A DNA stretch of 64,000 nucleotides from Actinopolyspora lacussalsi (GCA_030803735.1 JAURUC010000001.1:2745501-2809500), one strand, 5' to 3'; positions 17,786 to 26,848 are shown, counted from the first letter of the stretch. Numbers and translations are program-made. The notes: generated by a model not told the origin, from the letters alone.

Positions 17786-19333
17786 GTGAGCGACGAAGGT
17801 CGCCTGGTCGCCGGACGCTACCGAGTGCAGCGGCGCATCGGAAGCGGCGCAATGGGCGTGGTGTGGGAATGCGTCGACGAGCGCCTGCACCGCACGGTCG
17901 CGGTCAAACAATTGCTGACCCAGCCCGGTCTGGACCCGACCGAGGCGGAGGAAGCGCGACAACGGGCGATGCGTGAGGGACGTATCGCGGCACGGCTGCA
18001 ACATCCGCACGCTGTCTCGGTCTACGACGTGGTGGAGGAGAACGGCGACCCGGTGCTGGTGATGGAGTACCTGCCGTCCACCAGCCTCGCGGCGATGATG
18101 TCCGAGCACGGCCCCCTGCCGCCGCGCGAGGTGGCACGGATAGGGGCGCAGGTGGCGGCTGCGCTCGGGGCGGCGCATTCCGCCGGAGTGGTGCATCGCG
18201 ACATCAAACCGGGCAACGTGCTGCTCGGCGACAACGGCACGGTCAAGATCACCGACTTCGGCATCTCCCGGGCACAGGGCGACGTCGCCGTCACCAAGAC
18301 CGGGATGCTCGCGGGAACCCCCGCCTACCTGTCACCGGACGTGGCCTGCGGCAAGGAGCCCAGCCCCGCGTCCGACGTGTTCTCGCTGGGAGCGACGCTC
18401 TACGCGGCCGTGGAGGGCAGACCCCCGTTCGGGCAGAGTGAGAACACGCTGGCACTGCTGCACTCCGTGGCGGCGGGCAAGGTGCAACCACCGCAGAACG
18501 CGGGGCCCATGACCGATCCGCTGCTGGCGATGCTGCAGCCCGGCGAGGACGAGCGGCCGGACATGGCGCAGGTCCACGAGATGTTGCAGGACGTCGCCAA
18601 CGGCCAGGCGGTGACCTCGGTTCCCACCAAGGCCGCCCCCATTCCGTCCGCGATGGCTCCGGGCACGGCCGCCGCGACCGATCCGCCCTCCAACCCGCGT
18701 AACGGCGGAACGATGGTCGGGGGACCCCAGGAGCCGGAAGGCCGTTTCGGTGGCACCGCACGGGCGGAGACCACCGGCTACGCCGGCTCGGGTCCGCCGT
18801 CCGAAACGGCCGCGCGCGGCCGGCGGAGCAGGGTGCCGCTGGCGGTGTCCGGGGTGCTGCTCGTGGTGGCCGCGGTCGCGGGGATCCTGCTGGCGACCTC
18901 GCTGTTGAGCAACGACTCCGACGGTGGGAACCCGAGCGGTGGGGAGACCACACAACCGATGGTGCCGCCCGCGGCGGGCGAATCGAGCACCACCGAGACC
19001 ACCGTGCCGGACTACCCGGAGGACGACGGGTACCAGAACCAGGATCCGGACTGGGATCGTCCCCCCGAGCAGGACGAGTCCGCGACGGAGACCTCGGCAT
19101 CGGAGAGTTCGGAACCTCCCGAGACTTCGGCGAGCGAGCCGTCCGACCCGAGTTCCGATCCGGACGGGAACCCCGAGGAAAGCGACTCCAACAACTCGGG
19201 CGACAACGAGGACGGGACCGGCAGCGGCTCGGAGGACGGGACCGGCGACGGCGATGGGTCCGACAGCGACAGCGGTAGTGGGTCCGAGGGCGGCAGCGCC
19301 AGCGGTGGCGGTTCCGACAGCGGCGGCGAGTAG
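17786..19333 (+). CDS. Membrane Ser/Thr protein kinase with acidic Ser/Gly/Asp extracytoplasmic tail
   Basis: 515 residues; GTG 17786. Kinase domain ~12-270: glycine loop IGSGAMGVVW, ATP-binding Lys in TVAVKQLL, HRDIKPGN, DFGISR, and an activation segment with several Thr (VAVTKTGMLAGTPAYLSPD). The usual APE Glu is Asp here (SPD), unlike its neighbour. After a Pro/Ala linker, one membrane helix (~352-372, LAVSGVLLVVAAVAGILLA) leads to an extracytoplasmic region that is low-complexity: acidic/Thr-rich, then Ser/Gly/Asp runs to the end. It has no PASTA or other folded sensor. Tandem paralogue of the next gene, with ~220 bp between them. Confidence 0.92.
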   Translation: MSDEGRLVAGRYRVQRRIGSGAMGVVWECVDERLHRTVAVKQLLTQPGLDPTEAEEARQRAMREGRIAARLQHPHAVSVYDVVEENGDPVLVMEYLPSTSLAAMMSEHGPLPPREVARIGAQVAAALGAAHSAGVVHRDIKPGNVLLGDNGTVKITDFGISRAQGDVAVTKTGMLAGTPAYLSPDVACGKEPSPASDVFSLGATLYAAVEGRPPFGQSENTLALLHSVAAGKVQPPQNAGPMTDPLLAMLQPGEDERPDMAQVHEMLQDVANGQAVTSVPTKAAPIPSAMAPGTAAATDPPSNPRNGGTMVGGPQEPEGRFGGTARAETTGYAGSGPPSETAARGRRSRVPLAVSGVLLVVAAVAGILLATSLLSNDSDGGNPSGGETTQPMVPPAAGESSTTETTVPDYPEDDGYQNQDPDWDRPPEQDESATETSASESSEPPETSASEPSDPSSDPDGNPEESDSNNSGDNEDGTGSGSEDGTGDGDGSDSDSGSGSEGGSASGGGSDSGGE

Positions 19334-19554
19334 GCCGAGTAACAACGAAGCGTCCGGTGGCGATGCGAACAGCGAGGGGTAACAGGTGGTTCCGCCGAGT
19401 GGCTCGATACCCGTCCGCTCGGCCCCGGTGATCCCGACCGGCCCGCAGCGCGGCGGTCGGGACGCAGTACTGTTGTGCCCGTCGCGTGATGCCGTTCCGG
19501 CAGGAGTTCGGTCGGCACGTCCGGTCACCGACATCGCCAGGATCTGGGAGAACT

Positions 19555-21228
19555 GTGAGCGCCGAAGGTCGTCTGATCGCCGGACGCTACCGGCTGCACG
19601 AGAGCATCGGCAGCGGTGCGATGGGAGTCGTTTGGCGCGCGGTCGACGAACGGCTGCAGCGCACCGTGGCCGTCAAGCAGTTGCTGCTGCAGCAGGGCCA
19701 CACCGAGGCCGAGACCAGGGAGGCCCGCGAGCGCTCGATGCGCGAGGGGCGGATCGCGGCTCGGTTGCAGCACCAGAACGCCATCGCGGTGTTCGACGTG
19801 GCCGAGGAGGACGGCCAACCGGTGCTGGTGATGGAGTACCTGCCCTCCGAGAGCCTCGCCTCGCGGATCTCCGAACGGGGCCTGCTGTCGCCGATCGAGG
19901 TAGCGGGGATCGGGGCGCAGGTCGCGGCGGCGCTGGCGGCGGCCCACCTGGCCGGGATCGTGCACCGTGATCTGAAGCCGGGCAACATCCTGCTCGGCGG
20001 CGACGGCACCGCCAAGATCACCGACTTCGGTATCTCCCGGGCGGTCGGCGACGTCGCGGTCACCAAGAGCGGCATTCTCGCTGGCACACCCGCCTACCTC
20101 TCCCCCGAGGTGGCTCTCGGCAGGGATCCGGCCCCGGCCTCGGACGTGTTCTCGCTGGGCTCGACCCTCTACGCCGCCATCGAGGGCCATCCACCGTTCG
20201 GGGTGGACGACAACGCGATCAGTCTGCTGCACCGCGTTTCACGCGGACAGGTCGACCACCCGCGCAACGCCGGACCGATGACGCCCGCCCTGCTGGAACT
20301 GCTGCGGGCCGATCCGGTGGAACGGCCGACCATGGCCCAGGCCAGGGACATTCTGCAGGCGGTGCGGGACGGCAGACCCCTTCCGGGGCTCGGGGGCAGC
20401 CAGCAGCAGGGGCATGGTCCCGCCACCCCGGTCGGGCCGCTGAACCAGGCGGCTCCGGCCGCGGCAGCGCCGAGCATGCCCGCGCGACCGCCGAATCCGG
20501 GCTTACCGCCGGGCGGGACACCGGCAGCCACCGCTGCCGCGGGCAATCAGTCGAACCCCACGCGAGTGGGAGCGCCTCCGGCGGCGGCCAATCCGCCCAC
20601 CAGGGTCGGTGCCGAGAGCGGGGCGGTCAGCACCGGCACGGCCAAGCGAGTGGCGGGCTGGACAGTGGCGGTGATCGCGGCGATCCTGCTGGGGATACTG
20701 GCGGCGAACGCCTTCACCGGAGGCAACGGCGGCGGCTCCGGCGCCTCGGACGCGGCCGCGGCTGCCACGAGCACCTCGGCGGGCGAACTTCCCCGTTCAC
20801 GGGGTAGCTCGGCCGACTCGCCGAGTTCCGGGCGCTCTAACGAGGCGGCGACAACCACGAGCTCCACGACACCACCGTCCTCCGCCGATTCCTCGGAGGA
20901 GGATCCCGCTCCGAACTCGGTCGGTGACGACGAACTGGTCGGCACGGTTCGGACCTATTTCGACACGGTCACCGACGACACCGACGACGCGTGGCGGATG
21001 CTGGGACCGGAGCTGAAATCGGTCGGGAAGGAAACCTACGAGGATTTCTGGGACTCGATAGAGAGCGTGGAGATCGTCAGCGGCCCGAAGGTGATCGGCG
21101 ACAACCAGGTGGAGGCAGTGCTGCGCTACCAGAAGGAGGACGGTGACAGCAGCACCGAGCGGCATGTCTTCGGCATGATCGTCAGAGGCGGAGAGCCGCT
21201 GGTCAACACCGACAGCGGCGCCACCTGA
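19555..21228 (+). CDS. Membrane Ser/Thr protein kinase with folded extracytoplasmic C-terminal domain
   Basis: 557 residues from GTG 19555, chosen because the protein then begins SAEGRLIAGRYRLHE like its upstream paralogue and has GGGAG upstream. Kinase motifs: IGSGAMGVVW, VAVKQLL, HRDLKPGN, DFGISR, AYLSPE. Linker (~275-365) is Pro/Ala/Gly-rich; membrane helix ~366-386; Ser/Thr-rich stalk; then a compact domain (~460-557, VRTYFDTVTDDTDDAWRML ... VNTDSGAT) related in pattern to the C-termini of the two membrane proteins at 15410-17374. Likely senses an extracytoplasmic signal through that domain (inference). Convergent with lysR, 25 bp away. Confidence 0.92.
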   Translation: MSAEGRLIAGRYRLHESIGSGAMGVVWRAVDERLQRTVAVKQLLLQQGHTEAETREARERSMREGRIAARLQHQNAIAVFDVAEEDGQPVLVMEYLPSESLASRISERGLLSPIEVAGIGAQVAAALAAAHLAGIVHRDLKPGNILLGGDGTAKITDFGISRAVGDVAVTKSGILAGTPAYLSPEVALGRDPAPASDVFSLGSTLYAAIEGHPPFGVDDNAISLLHRVSRGQVDHPRNAGPMTPALLELLRADPVERPTMAQARDILQAVRDGRPLPGLGGSQQQGHGPATPVGPLNQAAPAAAAPSMPARPPNPGLPPGGTPAATAAAGNQSNPTRVGAPPAAANPPTRVGAESGAVSTGTAKRVAGWTVAVIAAILLGILAANAFTGGNGGGSGASDAAAAATSTSAGELPRSRGSSADSPSSGRSNEAATTTSSTTPPSSADSSEEDPAPNSVGDDELVGTVRTYFDTVTDDTDDAWRMLGPELKSVGKETYEDFWDSIESVEIVSGPKVIGDNQVEAVLRYQKEDGDSSTERHVFGMIVRGGEPLVNTDSGAT

Positions 21229-21253
21229 TCCCGCCGTTCGCCCGCCGCGGGAC

Positions 21254-22147
21254 CTATGCCTGCGCGGTCTCGCGGAGGACCTGCAGCAAGGCCGCCGTGT
21301 TGGGGGCGTGCACCACCGACTCCCGTACGGCCACGTAGATCCGACGGACCGGTTCGGGATTGCGCAACGGCCGTACCTCCACACCCGGATGCACCGGATC
21401 CAGTCCCAGTCGTGGGACGAGCGATATCCCCATCCCCGCCGCGACGAACCCTTGTGACGACTGTGGACTGTCCGATTCGAGCGCCAGGTGCGGCGTGAAT
21501 CCGGCGGCGGCGAACGCGTCGTAGAGCGACTCCGCGCACGGTCCAGACCCCACGGAGTCCTGGATCCAGGACTCCTCGGAGAGCCGGGCCAGGTCGATGT
21601 ACTCCTCCGAGCAGAGCGGGTGCCCCACGGGCAGCACCACGCGGTAGGGCTCGTCGACCAGGTGCAGCAGTCGAACGCCGGAGACCGAGGGGACATCACG
21701 TCCCACCACGATCACGGCCAGATCCGCGTCGCCCTCGGCGACCCGATCCAGCATTCCCTCCTCCTGCATTCCCAGGTCCAGCCGAACCCGCGGATACCTG
21801 TCCCGGAAGGCGGCCACGGCGGGCGGGATCAGCGCGACGCTGGCGCTCTGGAAGAACCGCAGGCGCAGCACGCCGGAATCCCCGGCACGCATTCCCGCGA
21901 GCTCACTCTCCGTTTTGGACAACAGTTCGGAGAGGTCCCCGGCCCGTTCGGCCAGCATCGTCCCGGCCGCGGTGGGCCGGACTCCCCGGCCCACCTTCTC
22001 CAACAACGACAGCCCGGCCTCTCGTTCCAGCGTGCTGAGTTGCTGGCTGATGGCCGAAGGGGTGTAACCCAGGTTGTTCGCGGCAGCACTCACCGAACCG
22101 CTGTTGACCACGGCTCGCAGCACCTGCATCCGCCGGACATCCAACAT
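21254..22147 (-). CDS. LysR-family transcriptional regulator
   Basis: 297 residues, typical length. N-terminal winged helix-turn-helix: LRAVVNSGSVSAAANNLGYT, PSAISQQLSTLE, then the linker helix EREAGLSLLEKVGRGV; C-terminal periplasmic-binding-like effector domain from ~90 (LRLRFFQSASVALIPPAVAAF). Divergent from the EamA transporter gene, the classic LysR arrangement, with a palindrome between them at 22182-22195, so it probably controls that transporter. The effector is unknown. Confidence 0.93.
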   Translation of the reverse strand: MLDVRRMQVLRAVVNSGSVSAAANNLGYTPSAISQQLSTLEREAGLSLLEKVGRGVRPTAAGTMLAERAGDLSELLSKTESELAGMRAGDSGVLRLRFFQSASVALIPPAVAAFRDRYPRVRLDLGMQEEGMLDRVAEGDADLAVIVVGRDVPSVSGVRLLHLVDEPYRVVLPVGHPLCSEEYIDLARLSEESWIQDSVGSGPCAESLYDAFAAAGFTPHLALESDSPQSSQGFVAAGMGISLVPRLGLDPVHPGVEVRPLRNPEPVRRIYVAVRESVVHAPNTAALLQVLRETAQA

Positions 22148-22181
22148 GTCACGAATAGTACAGCAGAACTGAAAGGTTTGT

Positions 22182-22195
22182 GTAGAAAAATCTAC
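22182..22195. promoter_or_regulatory. LysR-box candidate between lysR and eamA genes
   Basis: GTAGA-AAAA-TCTAC, a 5-bp inverted repeat with an AT spacer. It lies 34 bp upstream of the regulator start and about 80 bp before the chosen transporter start. It fits the dyad symmetry of LysR sites only loosely. Confidence 0.45.
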
Positions 22196-22275
22196 TTGTG
22201 CTTATCCGACTCGGCACCCATCGTGTTGGTGGTGACTGGTTCACCACGACGACCGGCCTGCTGTGGAGGACTTCC

Positions 22276-23238
22276 GTGTACAACCGCGCCAACTACGTGC
22301 GGCTGCTTACGCTCGCGCTGCTGTGGGGAGCGAGCTTCCTGTTCATCAAACTGGGGCTGGAGGCGATGTCGCCCACCCAGGTGGCGTTCTCCCGGATCAC
22401 GCTCGGCGCGGTCGTGCTGGTGGGTCTGTGCCTGCTGAACGGTCTTCCTCTCGTCAACCCCGCATCGCCCGAGGGGCGACGGCTGTGGGGCAGCATCGCG
22501 GGCGCCGCGGTGTTCAGCAACGTGCTGCCGTGGGTGCTGTTCGGCCTGGGCGAGCGCACCGTCGACTCCGGCATCGCGGGGGTGCTCAACGCGACCACAC
22601 CGTTGTGGACCGTGGTGTTCGGACTCGCGTTCGGAACGCAGCGTTCCCTGCCCCCACCGCGATTGTTGGGGCTGCTGCTGGGTTTCTCGGGGGTGGTGGT
22701 GATCCTGGCGCCCTGGAACGGTTCGAGCGGCCTCCTGGGATGGGGTGCGCTCGCCTGCCTGGGCGCCGCGATGAGCTACGGGCTCGGTTTCGTCTACATT
22801 GGGCGCGGCCTGAGCGGGTCCGGTCCCGACGGGCAGCGGCTGTCACCGCTGACGGTCGGCGCGATGCAGATGTCGGCGGCGACCGGGATCGCGGTGCTGA
22901 CCCTGCCGCTGGGCGGTCTGGGGCCGGTCGAGCTCGCGCCGGTTCCGCTGCTGGCGGTGGGTGTGCTGGGAGTGTTCGGCACCGGATTCGCGTTCGCGCT
23001 GCAACTGCGGATCGTCTCCGACGAGGGAGCGACCACCGCCTCCACCGTCACGTACCTGATGCCCATCGTCTCGGTGCTGCTGGGCTGGATGGTGCTCGAC
23101 GAGAGCTTCGGCCCGCGCGTGCTGCTCGGGATGCTGATCGTGCTGGTGGGAGTGGCCCTGAGCCGCACGAACGTGCGCGGCGACCGGAAGTCCCGTAACG
23201 GCGCCGAGCGGAAAACCCCGGAACCGGCGCGCGACTGA
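22276..23238 (+). CDS. EamA/DMT-superfamily transporter (ten-helix)
   Basis: 320 residues from GTG 22276, which has GTGGAGGA 6 nt upstream; the frame opens at 22198 but that start has no ribosome-binding site. Two EamA repeats: helices 1-5 (ALLWGASFLFIKLGLEAMSP at the first) and 6-10 (from ALACLGAAMSYGLGFVYIG), each with the typical Pro/Gly-rich loops. Such proteins export amino acids or other small metabolites. Highly charged C-terminal tail. Convergent with the DUF2267 gene. Confidence 0.92.
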   Translation: MYNRANYVRLLTLALLWGASFLFIKLGLEAMSPTQVAFSRITLGAVVLVGLCLLNGLPLVNPASPEGRRLWGSIAGAAVFSNVLPWVLFGLGERTVDSGIAGVLNATTPLWTVVFGLAFGTQRSLPPPRLLGLLLGFSGVVVILAPWNGSSGLLGWGALACLGAAMSYGLGFVYIGRGLSGSGPDGQRLSPLTVGAMQMSAATGIAVLTLPLGGLGPVELAPVPLLAVGVLGVFGTGFAFALQLRIVSDEGATTASTVTYLMPIVSVLLGWMVLDESFGPRVLLGMLIVLVGVALSRTNVRGDRKSRNGAERKTPEPARD

Positions 23239-23257
23239 GTTCCCCACTGTTTCGTAC

Positions 23258-23275
23258 ATTTCGCGAGAAATCGAC
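23258..23275. repeat. Near-palindromic intergenic repeat, copy P2
   Basis: ATTTC-GCGA-GAAATCGAC; same family as P1, inverted centre; left arm slightly degraded. Between convergent eamA and DUF2267 genes. Confidence 0.75.
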
Positions 23276-23322
23276 GCACGGCCACGAGGCTCACCGGGCG
23301 GGGTCACCGCCGTGTGGCGGGG

Positions 23323-24075
23323 TCACCGGCCCCTCGCGAGTGCGGCCACCGGCTTGGGAAGCTGATCGAGGGTGTCAGCCGTCTCCTCGGGAGCCCACTC
23401 GCCCAGCACGTTGAACACGGCCGCGGTGTGGTCCCGAACGAGGTCCGGCTCGGTCACGTCACTGCGTCGGGCGATCTCCGCCAGGAAGCGATCGGTGTCG
23501 GTGTGCTGGGCGAATTCCCGCGTGTCGAGGAGAGCCCCGATCTCCGGCGGAAGAGCACCGGTGAGCCGGTCGACCTCACCCTGGCTGACGGCCTGCGCCG
23601 TCACCCCCAGCACCGCCTGGGTCAGCTGCCGAGCCTGCTCCGTATCGTCGAAGGCGACGCGACGACGCACCTCGGCCAACAACGTGTCCGCCGTGGCGCT
23701 CAGGCCGCTGTCGCTGGGAAGCAGCGTCGCGTAGTCCTCGGGCAGCTCGTGCAGCAGTCGGCGCAGCTGTACCGCTGGAAGCGCTTGGCTGACCACGGCC
23801 ACCCCCGCCCGGCCGTACTCCTGGGCCTGCTCGGAGTCCTGGGCACCACTCAACTGGCCGATGCGGTCGAGGAAGGCGTCCACCGAGAGCGGCTCGCCGG
23901 GCCCGGCGGGCTGAACCTCCCCCAACTGCCGGGGAAGATGCGCCCGCAGCTCGGCGGCCACGTTCCAGGCACTTTCACCGAGGGCCTGAACCGTGGCGGC
24001 CAGCACCGTTTCGGGGTTCGGGACGCCGGGCTCCAAGTGTCGCCGCAGCGCGGTGACCATCTCCTCGTAGTCCAT
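23323..24075 (-). CDS. Tandem DUF2267 protein
   Basis: 250 residues from ATG 24075 (GGGAGGCAGAG upstream; the in-frame ATG at 24114 would prepend 13 atypical residues). Two DUF2267 units: the first at about 1-120 (MDYEEMVTALRRHL, LPRQLGEV, LSVDAFLDRIG) and the second at about 140-240 (LLAEVRRRV, VLGVTAQAVSQGEVDRLTGALPPEIGALL). All-helical, acidic, cytosolic. The function of DUF2267 is unknown; the next gene encodes a single-unit relative, so the pair probably arose by duplication. Confidence 0.88.
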   Translation of the reverse strand: MDYEEMVTALRRHLEPGVPNPETVLAATVQALGESAWNVAAELRAHLPRQLGEVQPAGPGEPLSVDAFLDRIGQLSGAQDSEQAQEYGRAGVAVVSQALPAVQLRRLLHELPEDYATLLPSDSGLSATADTLLAEVRRRVAFDDTEQARQLTQAVLGVTAQAVSQGEVDRLTGALPPEIGALLDTREFAQHTDTDRFLAEIARRSDVTEPDLVRDHTAAVFNVLGEWAPEETADTLDQLPKPVAALARGR

Positions 24076-24151
24076 CCTCTGCCTCCCGGAATCGGCTCGC
24101 CCGCCGCGGAACACGAGTCATCGTCCCGCCTGGCCGGCGGGTGCCAACGTT

Positions 24152-24541
24152 CTACCGCGGCTGCTGGAACAGCGGAGCGTAACCCGCGGGCAGTTGGGAC
24201 CGCAGGTCGTCGATCTCACCGGCGGAGACGAACTCGGCGATCGTGCCCAGCACCGCCTGGGAGTGGGTCAACGCCGTCTCGGGGTCACAGCCGCGACCCT
24301 CACGATCGGCGACCCGCCGCAGGAAGTCGTCCAGGTCGTCTCCGATCTCGTCCTCCCCCGTGTGCTGCAGCAGGGGCTCCTGCAGTTCGGGAGGCAACTG
24401 ACTGGCCAGATCCCTGGGCTCCTGTCCGGCCAAGCGCTGACCGATGGTGGCGAGTACGATCTTGCTCGCCTGATCGGCGTGGTCCCGTTCGGTCGGCCCG
24501 CCGTGCTTTTCCACGGCGGCGAGAAACTCGTGATACTGCAT
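24152..24541 (-). CDS. Single DUF2267 protein
   Basis: 129 residues from ATG 24541 (AAAGGACGG upstream; 18 upstream in-frame residues dropped). One DUF2267 unit: MQYHEFLAAVEKHGG, then KIVLATIGQRLAGQEPRDLASQLPPELQEPL, then FLRRVADREG and a second half-repeat LGTIAEFVSAGEIDDLRSQLP. Upstream of and on the same strand as the tandem DUF2267 gene (76-bp gap). Unknown role. Confidence 0.88.
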   Translation of the reverse strand: MQYHEFLAAVEKHGGPTERDHADQASKIVLATIGQRLAGQEPRDLASQLPPELQEPLLQHTGEDEIGDDLDDFLRRVADREGRGCDPETALTHSQAVLGTIAEFVSAGEIDDLRSQLPAGYAPLFQQPR

Positions 24542-24697
24542 CGTTGCGCTGACCGTCCTTTCCAGGCGACACCTGCGAGGTGACGCTGCTTTCACATGAG
24601 CGGCGTGCTCACCGCTCTCGCGGTGAGCGTTGAATCGCCCGGGTCACCTGGATTGCCGGTATCGGACGTGGCCAAACATAGCCCCGTTCGCTCCACC

Positions 24698-25510
24698 TCA
24701 GACCAGCCGCCGATCGGAGGCCCACTTGGACAGCTCGTAGCGGTTGGACAGCTGGGTCTTGCGCAGCACGCTGGAAACGTGGGTCTCGACGGTCTTGACC
24801 GAGATGAACAGCTCGGAACCGATCTCGCGGTAGGAATAACCCCTCGCCAGCAACCGCAGCACGTCCCGCTCCCTGCGGGTGAGCTGGTCCAGCTCCGGGT
24901 CACTCACCTCCGCCGAGCTGGCGCCCTGCGAGAAGGCGTCCAGCACGAATCCCGCCAGCCGTGGTGAGAAGACCGCGTCGCCCGCCGCGACACGGCGAAC
25001 GGCGTCGGCGAGTTCGCGGCCCGAGATCGTCTTTGTGACGTAGCCGCGCGCCCCACCGCGAATCACCGTGATGACGTCCTCCGCGGCGTCGGAAACCGAG
25101 AGGGCGAGAAAGACGACGCCGACCCCCCGCTCGCGCACCCGGCGCAGCACCTCGGCACCCCCGCCGTCGGGCATGTGCACGTCGAGCAGCACCACGGCGG
25201 GACGCAGGTGCTCGATGCCCGCCACGGCCTCGGCCACCGATCCCGCCTCACCCAGCACCCGAACCCGGTCCTCGAACGCGGCGAGCTCGGCGCGAACGCC
25301 GGCTCGGAACAGCGCGTGATCGTCGACGAGGTAGACCCCGACCGGCCCCTGCTCGCCGGTCGCCGCACCGCTGTCGTCCGCTGGGCTGTCGTCCGCTGGG
25401 CTGTCGTCCACTGGGCTGCCATCCACTGGGCTGCCATCCACTGGACTGCCACCCGGCGGGCCGTCGGCACGCGCTGCCGGGTCCCGCCACTCGTCCGCTC
25501 GCTCTGCCAT
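24698..25510 (-). CDS. NarL/LuxR-family response regulator
   Basis: 270 residues. Residues ~1-55 are low-complexity and encoded by a 15-nt tandem repeat (SPVDG/SPADD units). Receiver domain ~56-170: YLVDDHALFRAGV acidic pocket, phospho-acceptor Asp in VVLLDVHMPDGG, switch residues in LALSVSDAAEDV, Lys in GYVTKTIS. LuxR helix-turn-helix ~205-268: LTRRERDVLRLLARGYSYREIGSEL, VKTVETHVSSVLRKT. Translated 21 bp after the sensor-kinase stop with GAGGAG before the ATG, so it is the partner of that kinase. Targets are unknown; the divergent PspC operon is an obvious candidate. Confidence 0.94.
   Translation of the reverse strand: MAERADEWRDPAARADGPPGGSPVDGSPVDGSPVDDSPADDSPADDSGAATGEQGPVGVYLVDDHALFRAGVRAELAAFEDRVRVLGEAGSVAEAVAGIEHLRPAVVLLDVHMPDGGGAEVLRRVRERGVGVVFLALSVSDAAEDVITVIRGGARGYVTKTISGRELADAVRRVAAGDAVFSPRLAGFVLDAFSQGASSAEVSDPELDQLTRRERDVLRLLARGYSYREIGSELFISVKTVETHVSSVLRKTQLSNRYELSKWASDRRLV
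25371..25460. repeat. 15-nt tandem repeats inside the response-regulator gene
   Basis: Five to six units, CTGTCGTCCGCTGGG grading into CTGCCATCCACTGGG (plus strand), encoding the N-terminal SPVDG/SPADD repeats. The copy number is probably unstable. Confidence 0.9.
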
Positions 25511-25531
25511 AACGGGCTCCTCAACCGGTGT

Positions 25532-26848
25532 TCACTGCTCTTCTCGCGGCAGGTCCAGATGTATCTCGGTCCCCGCCCCGGGCGAAGTGCGCAACCGCAC
25601 CCGTCCGCCGTTGCGTTCCATCCTGCCCCGGATCGACTCGGTCAGTCCGTGCCGATCGGGATCCACCTCGTCGGGGTCGAATCCCACCCCCCTGTCCCGG
25701 ACGAACAACTCCACCCGGTCGGGCTGTGACTCGGCGTAGACGCTGACCTCGTCGACCCCCGCGTGCTTGGCGGCGTTGACGATGGCCTCCCGCGCGGCGG
25801 CCAGTACCGCGCGCAGCGGCTCGTCCAGCGGACCGTCGCCCACGACGACGTGCTGCACCGTGATCGCGAAGGCGTCCTCGACCTCACCGCAGATCCGCGC
25901 CAGTTCGGCGGCCAGCGTCTCCTCCGGGAGCCGTTCGAACTCACCGGTCGTCGCCGCTTCCTCGCCCGGAGTTCCCGGCGAGGCCGTGGGGGCGTGGCTC
26001 ATCGGCCGCGAGGAACCACTGTAACCACCGGGGCCGTACAACCAGCGGCGCAGCTCGCGCTCCTGACTCCGCGCCAGCCGGCGCACCTCCCGCTCGGCCC
26101 CGGCCTGCTTCTGGATCAGCGCCAGGGTCTGCAGCACCGAGTCGTGCAGATGCGCCGCGAGTTCGGCGCGCTCCTGCGAACGAATCCGGGTGGAGCGCTC
26201 CACATCGAGGTCCCCGCTCAACCGCATCCACCACGGCACGGTCAGCAGTGCCACGCCGATCAGCGTCGCCACCACGGCGGCGAGCACCACGGGCACCTCG
26301 CTACCGATGGTGGCGAGCACGAACGCGCACAACCCGAGGAAGACCAGCGCCACTCCCGCCAACAGCCGCAGCACCCCGGCACGCCCACCGTCGCCGAACA
26401 GCCCCACGATGCTGGAACGGGCCCCCTCGCGCCACTGACCGCGCTGCGACTCGTCGGCCTCCCGCCAGATGACCGCACCGCCGACCAGCGTCGCCCCCAG
26501 CGCACCGACCAGCCACGGCGGTACGGCACTGACCGAGGCCACGACCGCGGCCAGTCCGACGCCGAGCAGCAGCAGCCCCACCCCCTGCCTGCGCTCGCGT
26601 TCCGACTCGGTACCGACGATGTCGGAACGCTGCCGCACGAAGATCCACAGCAGCCCGTAACCGAGGATGCCCGCACCGCCGAGCGCGGCCAGCATCGCGA
26701 ACACGGCACGAACCCACACCACCGGGAACCCCAGGTGATCCGAGATCCCGATCGCCACACCGGCCACCACCCGGCCGGAGCGGCGCCGGTAGAGCCGTGG
26801 GATGTCGGTCCCGCTGACGTACATCGGCCGGGTCCGTCGCTCGGACAT
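25532..26848 (-). CDS. Sensor histidine kinase with N-terminal PspC domain
   Basis: 438 residues from ATG 26848, preceded by GGGGAGGACT; the longer frame to 27532 is antisense to the PspC gene. PspC domain at ~15-70 (LYRRRSGRVVAGVAIGISDHLG, VRAVFAMLAALGG), about four further membrane helices, then a HisKA_3 region with the phospho-His in AAHLHDSVLQTLALIQ and an HATPase domain (EAIVNAAKHAG N-box; VRDRGVGFDPDEVDPDRHG; GAGTEIHLDLP). NarL-type kinase paired with the regulator at 24698. PspC links the Psp envelope-stress response to membrane state, so this is probably a membrane-stress sensor (inference). Confidence 0.93.
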   Translation of the reverse strand: MSERRTRPMYVSGTDIPRLYRRRSGRVVAGVAIGISDHLGFPVVWVRAVFAMLAALGGAGILGYGLLWIFVRQRSDIVGTESERERRQGVGLLLLGVGLAAVVASVSAVPPWLVGALGATLVGGAVIWREADESQRGQWREGARSSIVGLFGDGGRAGVLRLLAGVALVFLGLCAFVLATIGSEVPVVLAAVVATLIGVALLTVPWWMRLSGDLDVERSTRIRSQERAELAAHLHDSVLQTLALIQKQAGAEREVRRLARSQERELRRWLYGPGGYSGSSRPMSHAPTASPGTPGEEAATTGEFERLPEETLAAELARICGEVEDAFAITVQHVVVGDGPLDEPLRAVLAAAREAIVNAAKHAGVDEVSVYAESQPDRVELFVRDRGVGFDPDEVDPDRHGLTESIRGRMERNGGRVRLRTSPGAGTEIHLDLPREEQ

